Below, one piece after another: positions 1 through 12,500 of a stretch of DNA of 64,000 bases. The notes beneath the pieces are model-generated. The model did no database searches and was not told the DNA's origin. It was given only the letters and a program-made list of their open reading frames with translations. The DNA lies in the NCBI GenBank assembly GCA_037013685.1, contig CM072906.1:2832501-2896500 (forward strand), given 5' to 3'. Position 1 is the first letter of the stretch; each line of letters begins with the position of its first letter. The position numbers were made by a program, and so were the translations under genes. Origin of the DNA: Acridotheres tristis. Lineage: Eukaryota; Chordata; Aves; Passeriformes; Sturnidae.

Positions 1-3000
1 AGGCATCTCTGCTTCAAACACCTCTCATTATTTTGGGCTGTGTCATCCCTAAATCTGCCTTTCAGCTGGAGCCACCTTCCACAAATATGTTTTATCAGCA
101 CAGCAGGACTAACATGACTTGCATAGCTGAGGCTACAGAGCATTCCAGGGTGAAGAAAGCAGGTGAGATTTACCTATAGCTGAGGGTTGTGGCTTCTTGG
201 GTGTTCTGTTACACTGCATAGCTGCCCAGATGCTGCTTTTATGGCTCATGGACTTAGTACAAAATCAGGCAGTGACAGAAATAAACATACAAGTCAACTA
301 TTCTTCCATACCATTTATTCAGTTTAGAAAGGGTGTTAGCATCAGGTTATCTTAATTAGATCCTGGCAAGATCTGTGCTTGTGGAAGGTTTATGCTTTGG
401 GCTGTACGAACTGAGGATCTCTGAATTCCCTCCTGTGGCAACCAAATGTGGCTCTTGGGAGGTCTGACATCTCCTCTAATTCTTGGACATCCCATGAAGG
501 CTTGAAACTAAAGGAAAACAGGTAATTTTGTTCTGCTGTTTTGCTCCCTATTTTAATTCTTTTCCAGAGCTCACAATTCTGACAATTCCCATACCACTTC
601 TTATCATTGCAGAACTTTTAAGTTCTTTAAGATCTTCTTCATATAACCATGCTGCAGAATTGTACATCTGTTAAATCAAATGCCTACTTAAAAGTTTTGC
701 AACTTTAATTATGTGTTTGCTGACCTGCAGTCAGAGTTTATCCCTGCCTTCAAGTTGAGCAGTATTTACATCATGTCCTGTACCACTGACCAGGGGCTCT
801 TCAGAAGGTTTCTGTATGGATTCTCTGTAGCCATTTGCTTTTAGGTGGCTGATCCTGCTCAGATAGCATAATGCAGTGAAAGAGAGATTACTGCATCCAT
901 AGCAGTGTAAATAACAGTGACAAATTATTCTGTGTAATAATCTGGCCTTACCCAGTTCTTTAGAGATGCTGGTCTCTTTGAAGGAGCTGTGGATGTGGCT
1001 GTATGAGCAGTGCCCATGGGCTGTCCTCTGTGTAAGATCAGCAGGGACAGGAGATGAGCAGGAAGTTTTTATTCTTCTTTCCCCACTACATTTTCCTACC
1101 AATAACTGAGAGATTCCTAAATTACAGGTTGAATCTGTATTACCCTATTTAATAGCTACCAGTATACCAATCCACCACAGAGTTGTCAAACCCTTTATGA
1201 AGCCTCTTCATTCTTTTGGTGTCCATGACATCCTCTGTCAGCACTCTGGTAATTTCATTGGCTTTCAGGTGTTGTCTCTTTGCACTGTAGCATGATGATG
1301 TCTGTTCTCCCAACAGTTCTTAATGATCTTTGAGCATCAGCTCAAACAACTATCCACAGTGTCCCCAAGACTCTTAGGAAAGAGGATAAACAGAGCCATA
1401 ATAAAACTACAAAATAACAAAGGTTGGTGCCAGGTTATCCTGCAAATGTTCCTCCATTGAGAATTGGCTACTTATTGTTATTTTTCTTAAAAGTCCAGTG
1501 AAAGATCTTTGCTTTCTAAGACAAATTCTGCCTTTTGATGAGCTGTTTCACAATGTATCTTCACTTAAAATCCTATCTCTGACAGCTGTATTACAGCTAT
1601 AGTACTCTTAACAGAAAGATTCCAGTTGATTTTCTTGTGATAGAAAAGAATAAAATTCTAAAATAAGAATACTTCACCCCCAGAAGACAAATCAAAATAA
1701 TTACAATATGTTTGGGTTCATACCTCCCTCTCTCTTTCCCCCTACCTCTCTCTATGAATGTGCTTATGAGTTTGAATCATATAGTACAAAAATCCTAAAT
1801 CCTGACTAGAATCGAAAATTGGTGTAAGATGCAACATGCTTCTTCAGAGATGTAATTAGCTTCCTTCAGAGTAGCATAAAAACTCTGGTTTATTTTCCTT
1901 CATAATCCTTCTCCAAGATTTCTGCAGACCATCTAGGCACAGTTGTAAACATGTTCCTAGTTTTGCTTCTCTGTTTTTCTTTTGGGTTTGCTCTCACTAG
2001 GATTTGGTGTTCTACCAAAACATTCTAATGTTTATTTTACAGGATTTACCAACCCCTCTTCAGTTCCAACTTCCCTACTTCCACATTTATTTGATTTTTA
2101 CAGTTGGAAAGAATTGTATCTCCACAGTGACATTCTGCATTTATTGTTTGAGTTGGTTTTGGAGTACATTAAATTGAAGAAGTTGATAAAATGTGAGAGG
2201 TGACTTTTCAAGGACTGGCAGTGTCAGCAGCACTGGCATTGTGGCTGACAAGCCCTTGGAGGGTCCCCAGAAACCTGATTTCTGTATCTTTGTGTCTTTC
2301 ACATTGCTGAGCAGATTACAAGCACTAAGTAACCGTTAATTTCTGGAGCCCTGCTAAAGTAACTGTATCTGCGAGGTATTTGTATTTTCTCTTCTGCTTC
2401 CCTGGGCTTGGTTAAGATGTTTATTTACTGAAACTCTTGGAGCTGAACTTGTATACTTAGGAGTTGCCAATTTATGTATATATATATAAACGTGTGTGTG
2501 TATGTATATTTATATATGTATATACATATATATGTATGCATATTTATATATGTATATACATATATATGTATGCATATTTATATATGTATATACATATATA
2601 TATACACATATACATATATATATATATATATAGTGCCTGTGTATGTTGCTGTATATACCTATATTTGCATATGTATGTATTTATTCAGGGATAGAGAAGA
2701 GATTTAAGAGGAAGCATTTTTAGCTCTTCTTTTTCAGAAACCTGTCCTTAAACTCTAGCTTAAAACTGAAAAGTATATTAGATTTTTGCTATATCTGCCA
2801 GGACCAAACCAAGTTTTTCTGTAGCTGGCAAGTTGAAAAAGCAGCTCACACCAGGCACTGACATCCATAAGTGAGGCAAGCCCAGCAGAGCAGGAGTCCT
2901 CAGGAGCTGGATGACAGGTTGTATCCTGACCTCTTGAGTACTGTTGTTGTACTGCTGAAACCCTCAGGTGAATTAGGTGTTTTATTTTGTTTCTTTTCAG

Positions 3001-6000
3001 AAGTCAGAATTGAGCTTTTGGAGAAGTGGGATGAGAATTTATGTGGACCATCTGTTGGATGCCTGTTCTTGCATTTTAGCCAGTGAAAAAAATAAAGTAG
3101 CCTCTTAAACAAGGTCTGTGCTGTTTGCAGCAGACAAGAGTGCCTGCTCTGGTGGATGTTTACTATGGCTTTCCATGCTCTAAACAGAGCAGATAGCATT
3201 TTTGCCCCAAAATTCATTTTTAGAATTTGTATAAACAAATTCCTGACCTCGATGAGTGCTCCCAACATGCCACAATGTGCCTGGTTTTAGTGGCTTGTAT
3301 GTACCTTTCTTCTCATGCATACAAGAGTCAAGGACAATCCATGAAAGCTTCTCAGATTGGCACCCATTTGAATGAAAGGAAACCACAAACTGAAACCAGT
3401 TTGATTTCAAAAGTGCAATTTGTGTGTCTCATAATAAACATGAAGTTCAAAGGAACTGCAGAGTGTACTTCACTGACACCAAAGGAAAACTTTTGACAAC
3501 AGGTTTAATAGCTCTTTGAGGAGTAATGGCTGCATCTTTAAGGCATTTGCACCTGCTTAATTTTAAGCATATTGAGCTGGGTTTTAGCAAGCCCCTTGTG
3601 CACTGAACATGGCTAAAATATCCCAAAGCTTGCTGTCCTGCCCCCTAGAAATGAGGAAAGGGAGGGCAGTGGGATGAGGCTGGCCCTTCTCAGTGGGGAG
3701 GAGCAAGGCATGAGCAGATGTCTTCTGCACTTAGGAGTGTGCTGGGGTGGCTTGGTGTGGCTTGGGCTGTGTGGCACAGGGTGTTGATGTTGTGCTGGCA
3801 GTGCAGAACCCTGCATTTGGAGCTGGACACGAGGCATATGCTGGGGTGCTCATTGCAGAGCACTGCCGGGTTTCAGATGGTATTTGTCACTAATTCTCAG
3901 TCCTTGCCCTCTGCTTTAAAAAGCCACTTCAGCTGAGAAGTTTCTGGAGGGAAATTTAGTAGGGAGAAAACCAGCCTGTTCTATAGAGATTGCTGTGCTT
4001 GAGTTCAGTAGGTTTTGATGGACACTGTAAGACTGGGACACTTTTCTTTTAGGCTCCTGGCATAGGGTGCACCGTGCTTCCTTGTTTGAAGATGGAAAGG
4101 TGATGCTTTGAGGCACTCAGTGGAAAATTGGGTAAAGGAAAAGAGTTAAATCCTGCTTTTCATCTGCTGCTTTACATGGGTTTGAATTTTTCTGTTTCTT
4201 TTGATTTTCCTGCAATGAGCTCAAGGCAACTGGTCTCTGGTCCATGACTAGGTCTCCTAGCCTCTGCCACAGCATAAAGAATGATAGTCATGTGGTCCAG
4301 GAAGCAAAAAATCTGAAAGGCTCCAATGTGTTTACCAAGTACTTCTTTTCCAAGTGGCTATTGCAGCTCAAAGGTTCTAGGTGGCAAGGAAGGCTTGAAT
4401 AAAAATGCAGAAAGTCCTTATTGCCAAGATGAGCAGAAGGCAGAGAGGCTTAATGTGACCAATTTCCCATACAAAAAAGGGCTTCATTACTGATCTGTGT
4501 GTGACTAAGTTCAGTTGCTGAATAGTGACAATAATATAATTTCTACAGTGGATAGATATGCAATAATCTACTGTTTTTCTCCCAGCTTCTTTCTTAATTT
4601 CTAACATTTGGGCTCCTCGTGGATTAGAGTAAAACTGGTTTGGCCTTTTTTCCTTTGAGGTGAGTGAAACAAGGCAGCTGCTTGTCAATAGAAGCCTAAT
4701 TTGACCTCATCTTCTCCAGTTGGGTGAAATAGTGGAGTAAGAGCTTGAGTTACTGATATACCTTGTGTGAGTAGTGCAGCCACTGAAATATGCTTAGCAG
4801 CTTGGGAAGCACTTAAAGAGAAGGCATTTGTACTCAGAAATGCAAGAGTGAAATTGTGTAGAAAATTCTGCCAACTAATGGTCTGGAAAAATATTTTGCA
4901 AAGGCTATTTTCTACCCTTACTTCTAATACATCTTATACCTTAATAGCCTCAACAACTGGAGAATCACACACGTTAGTGGCACAGTTCACTTGGAACAAT
5001 TTGTTTTGCAAGATAATGAAATGTGCCAGCAAGAGTTTAACACTTGCTCTAGGTGGGGCTGACAGTTCAGCTTTCTGGTAACTTTGCCAGTGTTTTCCAA
5101 TAAAATGCCAATGGTCTTTGACTAAATCTCTGTGAGATTCTGAACCTGGGGGGAGGCTATGCCATCAGTTTCTTCAAGTATTTTTTATTTTGTGTAAGGC
5201 GTTCTCAAGAGTAGCTTGGAACGGAAAACTGCAAAATATTGACAATTTTTTATTTTGGGAGCTCTAGTCCTCCCATGCCTTGGCAATAGAGGTGTCTTTG
5301 TGTGAGAAGATACCTTCAGCTCAATAAATTAATTCAGCCCAGGCGGAGGTTTGTGTACTCCAGAGTTTTTCAGCCACAATGTCAGGAGTGCCATCAGGTC
5401 TGGTGGGTTTTTTGCAGTCTTCAGTGCAGCTCATGCTGGCAGAGGATGCTGTACCCCTGGTTGTGGGAGAGGCCTCAGTGGTGCAGTTGGGAACAGAGAT
5501 CCTGGGGGGTTCAGAAGCAGGGGAGGGTTCTGACCCTGCTGTCACCCTGCCTCTTCAGAGGCAGAAGCAGAAGAAAGGCGTAAATAGTGCGAGATTGTAG
5601 GGGACAGATCTGTGAGAGAGGCAGTGCTGGAGATACAGACAGGCTGGTTGGGTGAGGGGATAGATCTAGTGTCAGGGAAAACAGGGTACAGGATCACTGT
5701 CTCTTTTGTCTGTCTTGTGACAAGAAGAGACAAAAAAGAGTAAAGATGGACATAGCAGCAAGGAAAATAGAAGGAGATGATGTGGTTTGAGGTGTAGTAG
5801 AGAGTGACTGGGGTGGAGAGGTGGGAGGAGGGAAGAGAAGAAAGAGGACCAGGCTGGTGTGTGTGTTTGGTTTGTGGGTGAGCAGAAACTAACCACCTAG
5901 AGCATTTGCTCCTTGCCCTGCCCACGAGGATGCTCAAGGCAGCAAGTACCTGCCAGACAACAAATGGTGTCTTTCATTCACATCAGCTCAGGGCAGTGGA

Positions 6001-7432
6001 AAAGACCAGCTCCATTTGAATGCATGTGGCAGGAGACAGGCTGGCTCTAAAGCAGCAGCATGTGCAGCAGGCCATGAAGCTCTGATACAATTGCAGTTTT
6101 TCAGCAGCTTTCAGTGCCCAAGATGGTAGTTGTACCGGTTTTGTTTCTGAACATTTTATTTAACTATTACTAAAAGTGCCTGTGGTTATTAAAAAACTCC
6201 GTTTGCCTGTGCTGACTTACATCCTCTTGTATGTGCCTCATGGGGCATTCCATTGCATCATTGGAGTGCTGCTTTGAGCTGGTACAGTGCTCAGAGCTCT
6301 GGCATTGCTGTGGCACCTGGCTCAGTGGTGAGTGTGGCTGGGGCTGCAGACAGCCCTGTCCTTCCCACTGTGGGAATCTGGAGACTAAATAAAGCAAATG
6401 GCAGGAATAGAAATACTGGTTTCATGATAAATTGGATTGTGTCCCTGCCTGTGACAACCTCTGTTTGGCAGCCTCCCACCTGCAGAGCACTTTAAACATT
6501 TTCATGTGTAAAATAAATCCTCAGTTACTGTGCCTGAGTGGTTGAGTACAGCAGGCTGCAGGGTGATGATTTGTGAGTTGTCCAAGGAACCACCATTTTC
6601 AGCACCAGGTGCTAAATGAGTCTTTAACCTTCATTGAGGGGCTGGGGCACTTCATTTGGTTTGCAGCAGTTGCAGGATGAGCTGTTCCCACTGGGGACTG
6701 ACCAGTTCTGTGGAGCACATTCCTGGACTGATGATGAATGTATTGCTTTCCAAGTGTAGGTAATAGCTCCTGAATTCCAGGCTGTCATGGGATTTGCAGT
6801 AAACTGACTCTATGGAGAAAATGTACAGGTAATGTCCAGTTATACTGAGAAGAAGGATCACCCTTTTCATCAAGGGCACATATATAGGGAAGTTATAAAA
6901 GCTTGATAAAAAAATAAGTAGTTTATTGATGATTAACTCAAGTGCAGCTTGCTTTTATGTTTTTGAAGGACCATCTGTGCCACGCTTGGGAGAGATTGGG
7001 CTGCAACAACCCCATCTTTCGTGTTTTCTTGCTCTCTTTCATCTTTAGGATCATTTGGGGGTTCTGGGAGTGGAGAGTCATCTCCAACTGTGTCTGGTTC
7101 AGAGGTCTAGACTTGTTTACTCTAAGGAAGAGGTCATATGAGTCCAGTACAAACACAACGGCTTTGTTCTGCAAGATGCTTCTCTTCTATGCTTTCTTTC
7201 ATACCATGCTGTCCCATGGCATTTCACAACAACAGTGGGGCACAGCAGAGCTGAAAAAGTTATCTATCCTTTGATTTCTAGGACCCCAGATTTGGAGGTC
7301 CAATTCTAATTCTTACAAATTAGAGGTTAGCTGTGTCAAGGCAGCACTTTGGGAGCAGAGTTGGGGAGGACAGCCTGAAGCAAAGAGTCTAAGCTGAAGG
7401 CATGCTGAGGTGTGAGGTTGCTGCTGGGGCTG
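1..7432. other. Gene-free stretch, probably within the 5' intron of CASTOR2 (left part)
   Basis: I see no exon with convincing protein similarity and paired splice sites on either strand. All open frames here are short and lack recognisable domains. The 34-bp AT minisatellite at 2475-2630 and purine-rich sequence around 5590-5860 are the only clear structures. Assignment to a CASTOR2 intron is inferred from the missing first exons, not shown directly. Confidence 0.5.
2475..2632. repeat. AT-rich minisatellite, 34-bp period, about three units, flanked by TA/TATG runs
   Basis: A 34-bp unit beginning GTATGCATATTTATATATG recurs at 2534 and 2568, with a degenerate earlier copy near 2500 and plain TA/CATA repeats to about 2632. 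Each unit contains an internal palindrome around TATATGTATATACATATA, so single strands could fold. Long open frames read through it are artefacts of the repeat (alternating Tyr/Ile). Confidence 0.85.
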
Positions 7433-8215
7433 TGTCATGATCCAGTTTTAAAGTTATTAGAAATGCCTTTGCCCAAATTAAAGTGCAAACAAGACCATAT
7501 GCTAAGGTCAGTAGTATTTTATTTACTATTAAATTAAATAAAGGGTTTTATTTAATAGTAAATGTGAAAGAGAGAAAAAGAGAAAAGGGATGAGAAAGAA
7601 GTAGAAAAGAGGTGGGGGGGGACAGAAAGAGAAACAGATTAAGGAAAATATCACCATTCCATATATCCCAACGAAGTTCCATTGATCTGCTCCAGGTTCA
7701 ATGGTCTTGGTGGTGAAGGTCCCCTGAAAAGCACAGAGTCCAATGGATTAATATGTATATTCAGGGTGGGAATGCCCTGGTCCTTCCCCCAGGGTGGGGC
7801 CCAGTCTCTTGCCAGACTCTTTTGCATCATTTGCATCTCATGCAGTCCTGTGGTGCAAAGCCTCAGGAATGAGTCTGGGGAGTGCTTTGGGGGGTCTCTG
7901 ATGGATTTTGACACCCACTCATCTGCCTCTCGCTTCAATGTCCTGTGGATGTGGCCTGTAGGGCTGGGGGCTCCACAGCTGGGCCAGTTTGTGTAAGGGA
8001 GGATGGGTGTTCAGTGCCTCTGTCCAGAGGTTATGTCACCTCCTTCTCCTCCCCTCATTTCAGAGGGAGGCTGTATAAACCTGGCTTCTGTGGGTTGTGG
8101 TCTCCCCCACCCCAAACCCAGCCAGAGATGATTGTCAGTGCAGCTGATTTCTTATGGATGCATTCCTTTCCCTCAGCCTTGTTTGTTTCTCGCTGGATCT
8201 GAGATGATTGAACAA
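7433..8215 (-). mobile_element. LTR-like endogenous retrovirus remnant (probable solo LTR, minus orientation)
   Basis: Read on the - strand, the block has the layout of a vertebrate retroviral LTR. A GC-richer promoter-like part contains a TATA-like GTTTATACAG near 8070. It is followed by a CT-rich tract ending in a C-run (complement of 7560-7625), AATAAA-type signals near 7515-7550, and an end in ATGACA at 7433. No gag, pol or env reading frame is visible beside it, so a solo LTR is likely. The outer boundary near 8215 (TGTTCAATC on the - strand) is tentative and I could not identify a target-site duplication. The family assignment is not confirmed. Confidence 0.5.
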
Positions 8216-9000
8216 TAGTGTCCCCTTTATCTTATCTAGATGGCTTAACTCACAGTCCAGAGTTCCAGTCAGGCATCTTCAAGAAGGCTTCTGTGGTTGT
8301 AGCATCTTTATACAGTTTTTGCTATAATTGATAACAATGTTATAGGCATGAACCATTTCAGTCCCTGACAAGCTGGGTGCCCGTCTGCCCATAGACTGAC
8401 CAGCCTGGAAGGAGAGGGTGAAGCTGGGGACAAAGGTGTTAGTCTGCATCACTTTGTAAGGCTCCTTCTCTGGGACATCCATCATCTCTCTCAGCCACTT
8501 CTTCCAGAACTTGTGTTTATTCTGAAGATGTCTGGTTTGGTTCTTTGCTTGAGAGCTTGTGCTGAGTTTCTGCTAAGCCCTGTCATGGGACTGACTTTTG
8601 CTTTTGATTGCCTGCAGTGTACAGTGGAGTTCCACTTCACACTTCTTGGATTATGTCTGCAGAAATGAATTTTAACTATTCTTGTTTCTACTTGTCTTCT
8701 TTGCTCTCCTTTGCTTCTCATGCTCCTGAAAGCAGCCAGAATGCATTTTTGCTTATATCCTTGGTCTCTCTGGATTAGATGGAAATGTAAACTCATGGGG
8801 GCAAGAAACACCTCTTGGAAACAAGTGCAGGGCCCTTTGGAGTACAGCTGTTTCTGCTCCCTTTGGTACAAGTGATCAATAAAAACTTAGATTAAAAACT
8901 TCCGTCGTGCAAGCATTTAAAACCAAACTGCATGTTATATCAGCCCACTCTCCGTTGGTGAGGCATGCTGAACATCTTGATGCTGCTTTTCTGCTTGCTC

Positions 9001-9020
9001 TTTTTTTTTTTTTTTTTTTT
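9001..9020. repeat. T20 homopolymer tract
   Basis: Twenty uninterrupted T residues followed by AAATATAATT. On the - strand this is an A20 tail-like run, but I see no recognisable retrotransposed body next to it. Confidence 0.9.
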
Positions 9021-9466
9021 AAATATAATTAGCACCTCACCTTCCTCTGCAGGGTTTTCTTTTCCCCATCTGTTATGTCCTGCAGGGTGGGCAGGTAGAA
9101 GCCAAGCCACAGCGATGCTTCTGGCTCAAGAATTGGCCCTTCCAGCCATCTTTTGGGCTGTGCCTTGTTCTGCCTGACGATCTGGAGAAGCTGCAGCAGT
9201 GACCGCGGGGTTGAACCCCCAGGGTCACAGGCAGGGAGGGAAGTGATGGCTCTGGCAGAACAGAGGAGTGCCTTTGCTGCCTGCTCCCAGTGAGCAGTGC
9301 TTGGTTTGCTGGGCTCCTCCAGCAGGACCCCTGTCCTGGCCCCCGTGCTGCAGGGCTTTTGCACCTTTTAAGTGGTTACTGCTTTGGCAGAGTTTAGATG
9401 AGCACTGCTTGCCCATTTTCTTTCATACAGACCAATCTGAAAAACCTTTTAACTGGTGTTATTTTC

Positions 9467-9522
9467 CATTATATAATGGTTTGGGTTGGAAGGAAAAGAT
9501 CATCTTGTTCCTCTATTTCTCC
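9467..9522 (-). mobile_element. CR1 LINE 3'-end fragment, minus orientation
   Basis: The + strand reads ATAATGGTTTGGGTTGGAAG and then AAAGATCATCTTGTTCC. This is the complement of the CR1 3' end (conserved core: gatgatcttta-aggtcccttcc-aaccca-aaccat). The fragment is very short and diverged. Confidence 0.65.
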
Positions 9523-12500
9523 CTCTTTCTAAACATTTGCATTTCTGTGGATGAGGATCTGCAGTAATGCAGATACCTTTTGATGCATTCCAGGATAGAG
9601 TAAACACTCTGTGGGAGAAGTTCTTTGCTTGTAAATAATAATTTATTCCCCCTAGTTTGAATGGAAAGCAATATTTTACTTATTTTTTAAAACTGTCAGC
9701 TTAATTCTGTCTTTGTTACCAGTGTAAACTCTTGTCTCTGGAGCATTCTGGACAATTTGCAGAGAAGTTAATACATAATGAGCTCAGCACATTGTAGGCA
9801 GGGGCCACTAGGTTGACGAAATGTCAACTGTCCTTACCTAGCCCAGGCAGATTTTGGCATACCTGGAGTTGCAAGAGATGTGAATGCATTCTGAGAGATG
9901 CTTCTAGCAGTTTGCATCATGGATTGTGCAGTACATGTAATCAATGGGCTGTTAAAGAGGCTGCAGGCTCTCTATTCCTGGGTGATTTCAGAGAATACAT
10001 TAAATACAATTGGGAATGATAGGGCTAACTGCCATGGACTGGCTGTATTTTACCTGAAGATCTTTCAAATGTGGGTTTTTTGGTGTGCATGGTGTATATT
10101 ACAGATGTGCACAGCTCTCATCAGCACACAGGGACAGCAGAGCACGATGTGAGTGTAGCAAGGAGGGGGTTATGCCCTGCAGATTCTGTTGTAAAAGCTA
10201 GGCAGGAATTAGGAGCAGGGCATAGTCTTTTAGATGGAGAACTGGGATCCAGTGAGATGCTTTGCAAGATGATCTGTGGCAGACACTGGTCCCAGCCCCC
10301 AAAGCTGGTATTCTGTGCCCCAAATGGAGCTCCTCTTTGCTGGAGGTTGTTTAAAAATACATGCAGTGAAACAGAGTTCACAGGCCTCCTTGGCTGAGAG
10401 CCCATAGCTAATCACTAGAGATTTCACAGTGAAGTTGTTCACAGTGTCTGTTTGATTAATGGTTCATATTTTGCTGATCTGAGACTTTTTATTTTATTCT
10501 TAAATTTAATACATATTACTTACATGAGTTAAATATGTTTTAATTCCAGCTTTAATCCAGTAGAACAATCTTTACATTGGAGTTGGCTTTTTTTTTTTTG
10601 CACAGCAGCAGCAGCATGTTTGCAGAGGCTCGTGCTTGGACATGCAGCTGGTTAGTAGGATTCTTCACAGTCCCGTTGTATGCACTTCCCGGGAAGTCTC
10701 TTAAAAGTAAGAAACCAAAGAGCTCAGAAACACCATGGAACTGAACCTCAGTGCATTATGCCTCAAGGCTATGAGGGATAACCCTGCTGCTCTCCCAGGA
10801 GAGAGGTTTGCTATGTCAGGCTGTCGCAAAGGTATGTGCAGAGAAGCTGGGTGGGAATGGGAATGCATGTTTGGGTCCACTGAGATGACCTTGCAAAGTC
10901 CAGCTGGTTTCCCTTGGCAAAAAATTTGAGTATGTCAGAGTGAAACCTGATTTTTACAAGTTCACACAGTCTGTATGCTGCTCCCTTCCTTTTAAATTAA
11001 ACATCCTTTTCTTTCCCCCCAGGCAGGAAAACCCCCCAGGCGTGCTCCCATTGTGGCTGCACTGTGTGGGGACAGGCTGTTTGCTGTGACTCTGGCACCG
11101 GTGCTGCAGCAGCAACTGCAGTGGCTGTTGGATAAACAGTGCCCCTCCATCTGCTCAGCTGGGCCTTGCTGAGGATGCCTTTTCCCCCTGCTTTGCATAC
11201 CTGCACAGGAAGCTGCTGCTCCCTGAGTACAGCCATGTTCATTACCAAGGGATTTAGCAGTTGTGCCATGTTTGCCTGCACAGCTTTGATCTTGAGAAGG
11301 GCACTCAGCAGCACCACCACTGCTGCCATGTCAAGGGCCTTTATCCCAAACACCTGGGGCTGGAGGAGCTTTGAAGTGAGCTAAGAGTCTTTCTCCTGAG
11401 AACAATGACCCTTTGTTTCAGTTCAATGTGTGTTTGCTATTTTTCAGTGCTACAAAGTAAAATCCCTAAGTGGTTTGTGTTGAGGAGAAATCTATGACAA
11501 ATGCAAGTAAACCTACTGCCTTTGGCACTTGTTTCTCTTAATATTGTCAGTCCTGAATGACAAGTGGACTGTATTCTTTGTGGTTAGCACAGACTACTTG
11601 CAGAAGAAGTCTCATGCATTCATGCCTTCACAGCTCAAAACAACTGCTCAAGCCAGCTTCTTCCCGAGGTTAATGGTTGAAGATCACAATAGCTAGGTGG
11701 CAGAAGTCCACAAAACAAGGCAGTATTCCCCATGTAATAATACATCTTAGTGCATTCGTTAAGTTTTTGCTATTCCTTCTCCCCTAGCTGCACTACTTTA
11801 GTCCAGCCCTGACACTGTCACGCCAGCTAACGTTTTCATGTCTTTGCTTCCTCTTTGTCCTGCTTTCTTGGGTTTTTGCTCATGTTCACAGGAGCAGCTC
11901 TGCCAGGCTGTGCTTCCACACTGGGCTGCAATTGCTGCCTTCAGAGCACCACTGTGGGTAGTGGGCTCTGCTGTGTGCTGCAATGGCTTTTAAAGCCAAG
12001 AAGTCTCTCCTTGAGCTGACACAGTGCTTGCTCTCCAAGTAGCTGCATTTGTTTGTGTTTTTTCTTTCTCCACTCTCCCAGGGTTGTTTCTGTTCCTGTG
12101 TGTGACACCAGTGAAGTGCACAGCACGCTGCCTTCCCATCTAGGTAGTCCAGGGTTTGGTTTATTTATAGGTCAGGAGAACATGAGTGGCATTTCCAGGT
12201 TTAGGGAGGTGGAAGAGAGAAACAACAGAAGGGAGCAGCTTGTTAGCAAAGAAGAGATTATTTGTCAGATTATGTCTCTTGCTCTTCCTGGAATCAGCTC
12301 ATTTGTTTTAGAGGACCAGCATGAGAAAGGCAGGAGTCCTGGGAGGAGTGCTGTGTTTGTCAGGAAAGCTCTGTGCTGGAATTACAGAAGCACAGAGGGA
12401 CCTTGCCTAAGATGGTAGGGTGACATGATGTGGGAGCTTGTAGTGTGCCACTGATCTGATTTTATTTCTGCCTTCAGAGGTAGTGTGCCTGCTTTGGCTC

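Noticed and set aside
2464..2707. Tyr/Ile-rich open frames around 2.5 kb
   Set aside because: They are translations of the TA/TATG minisatellite.
5302..5937. Purine-rich region with several open frames, considered as a retroviral gag remnant
   Set aside because: No zinc knuckle, protease or LTR flank can be seen. Composition alone explains the frames.
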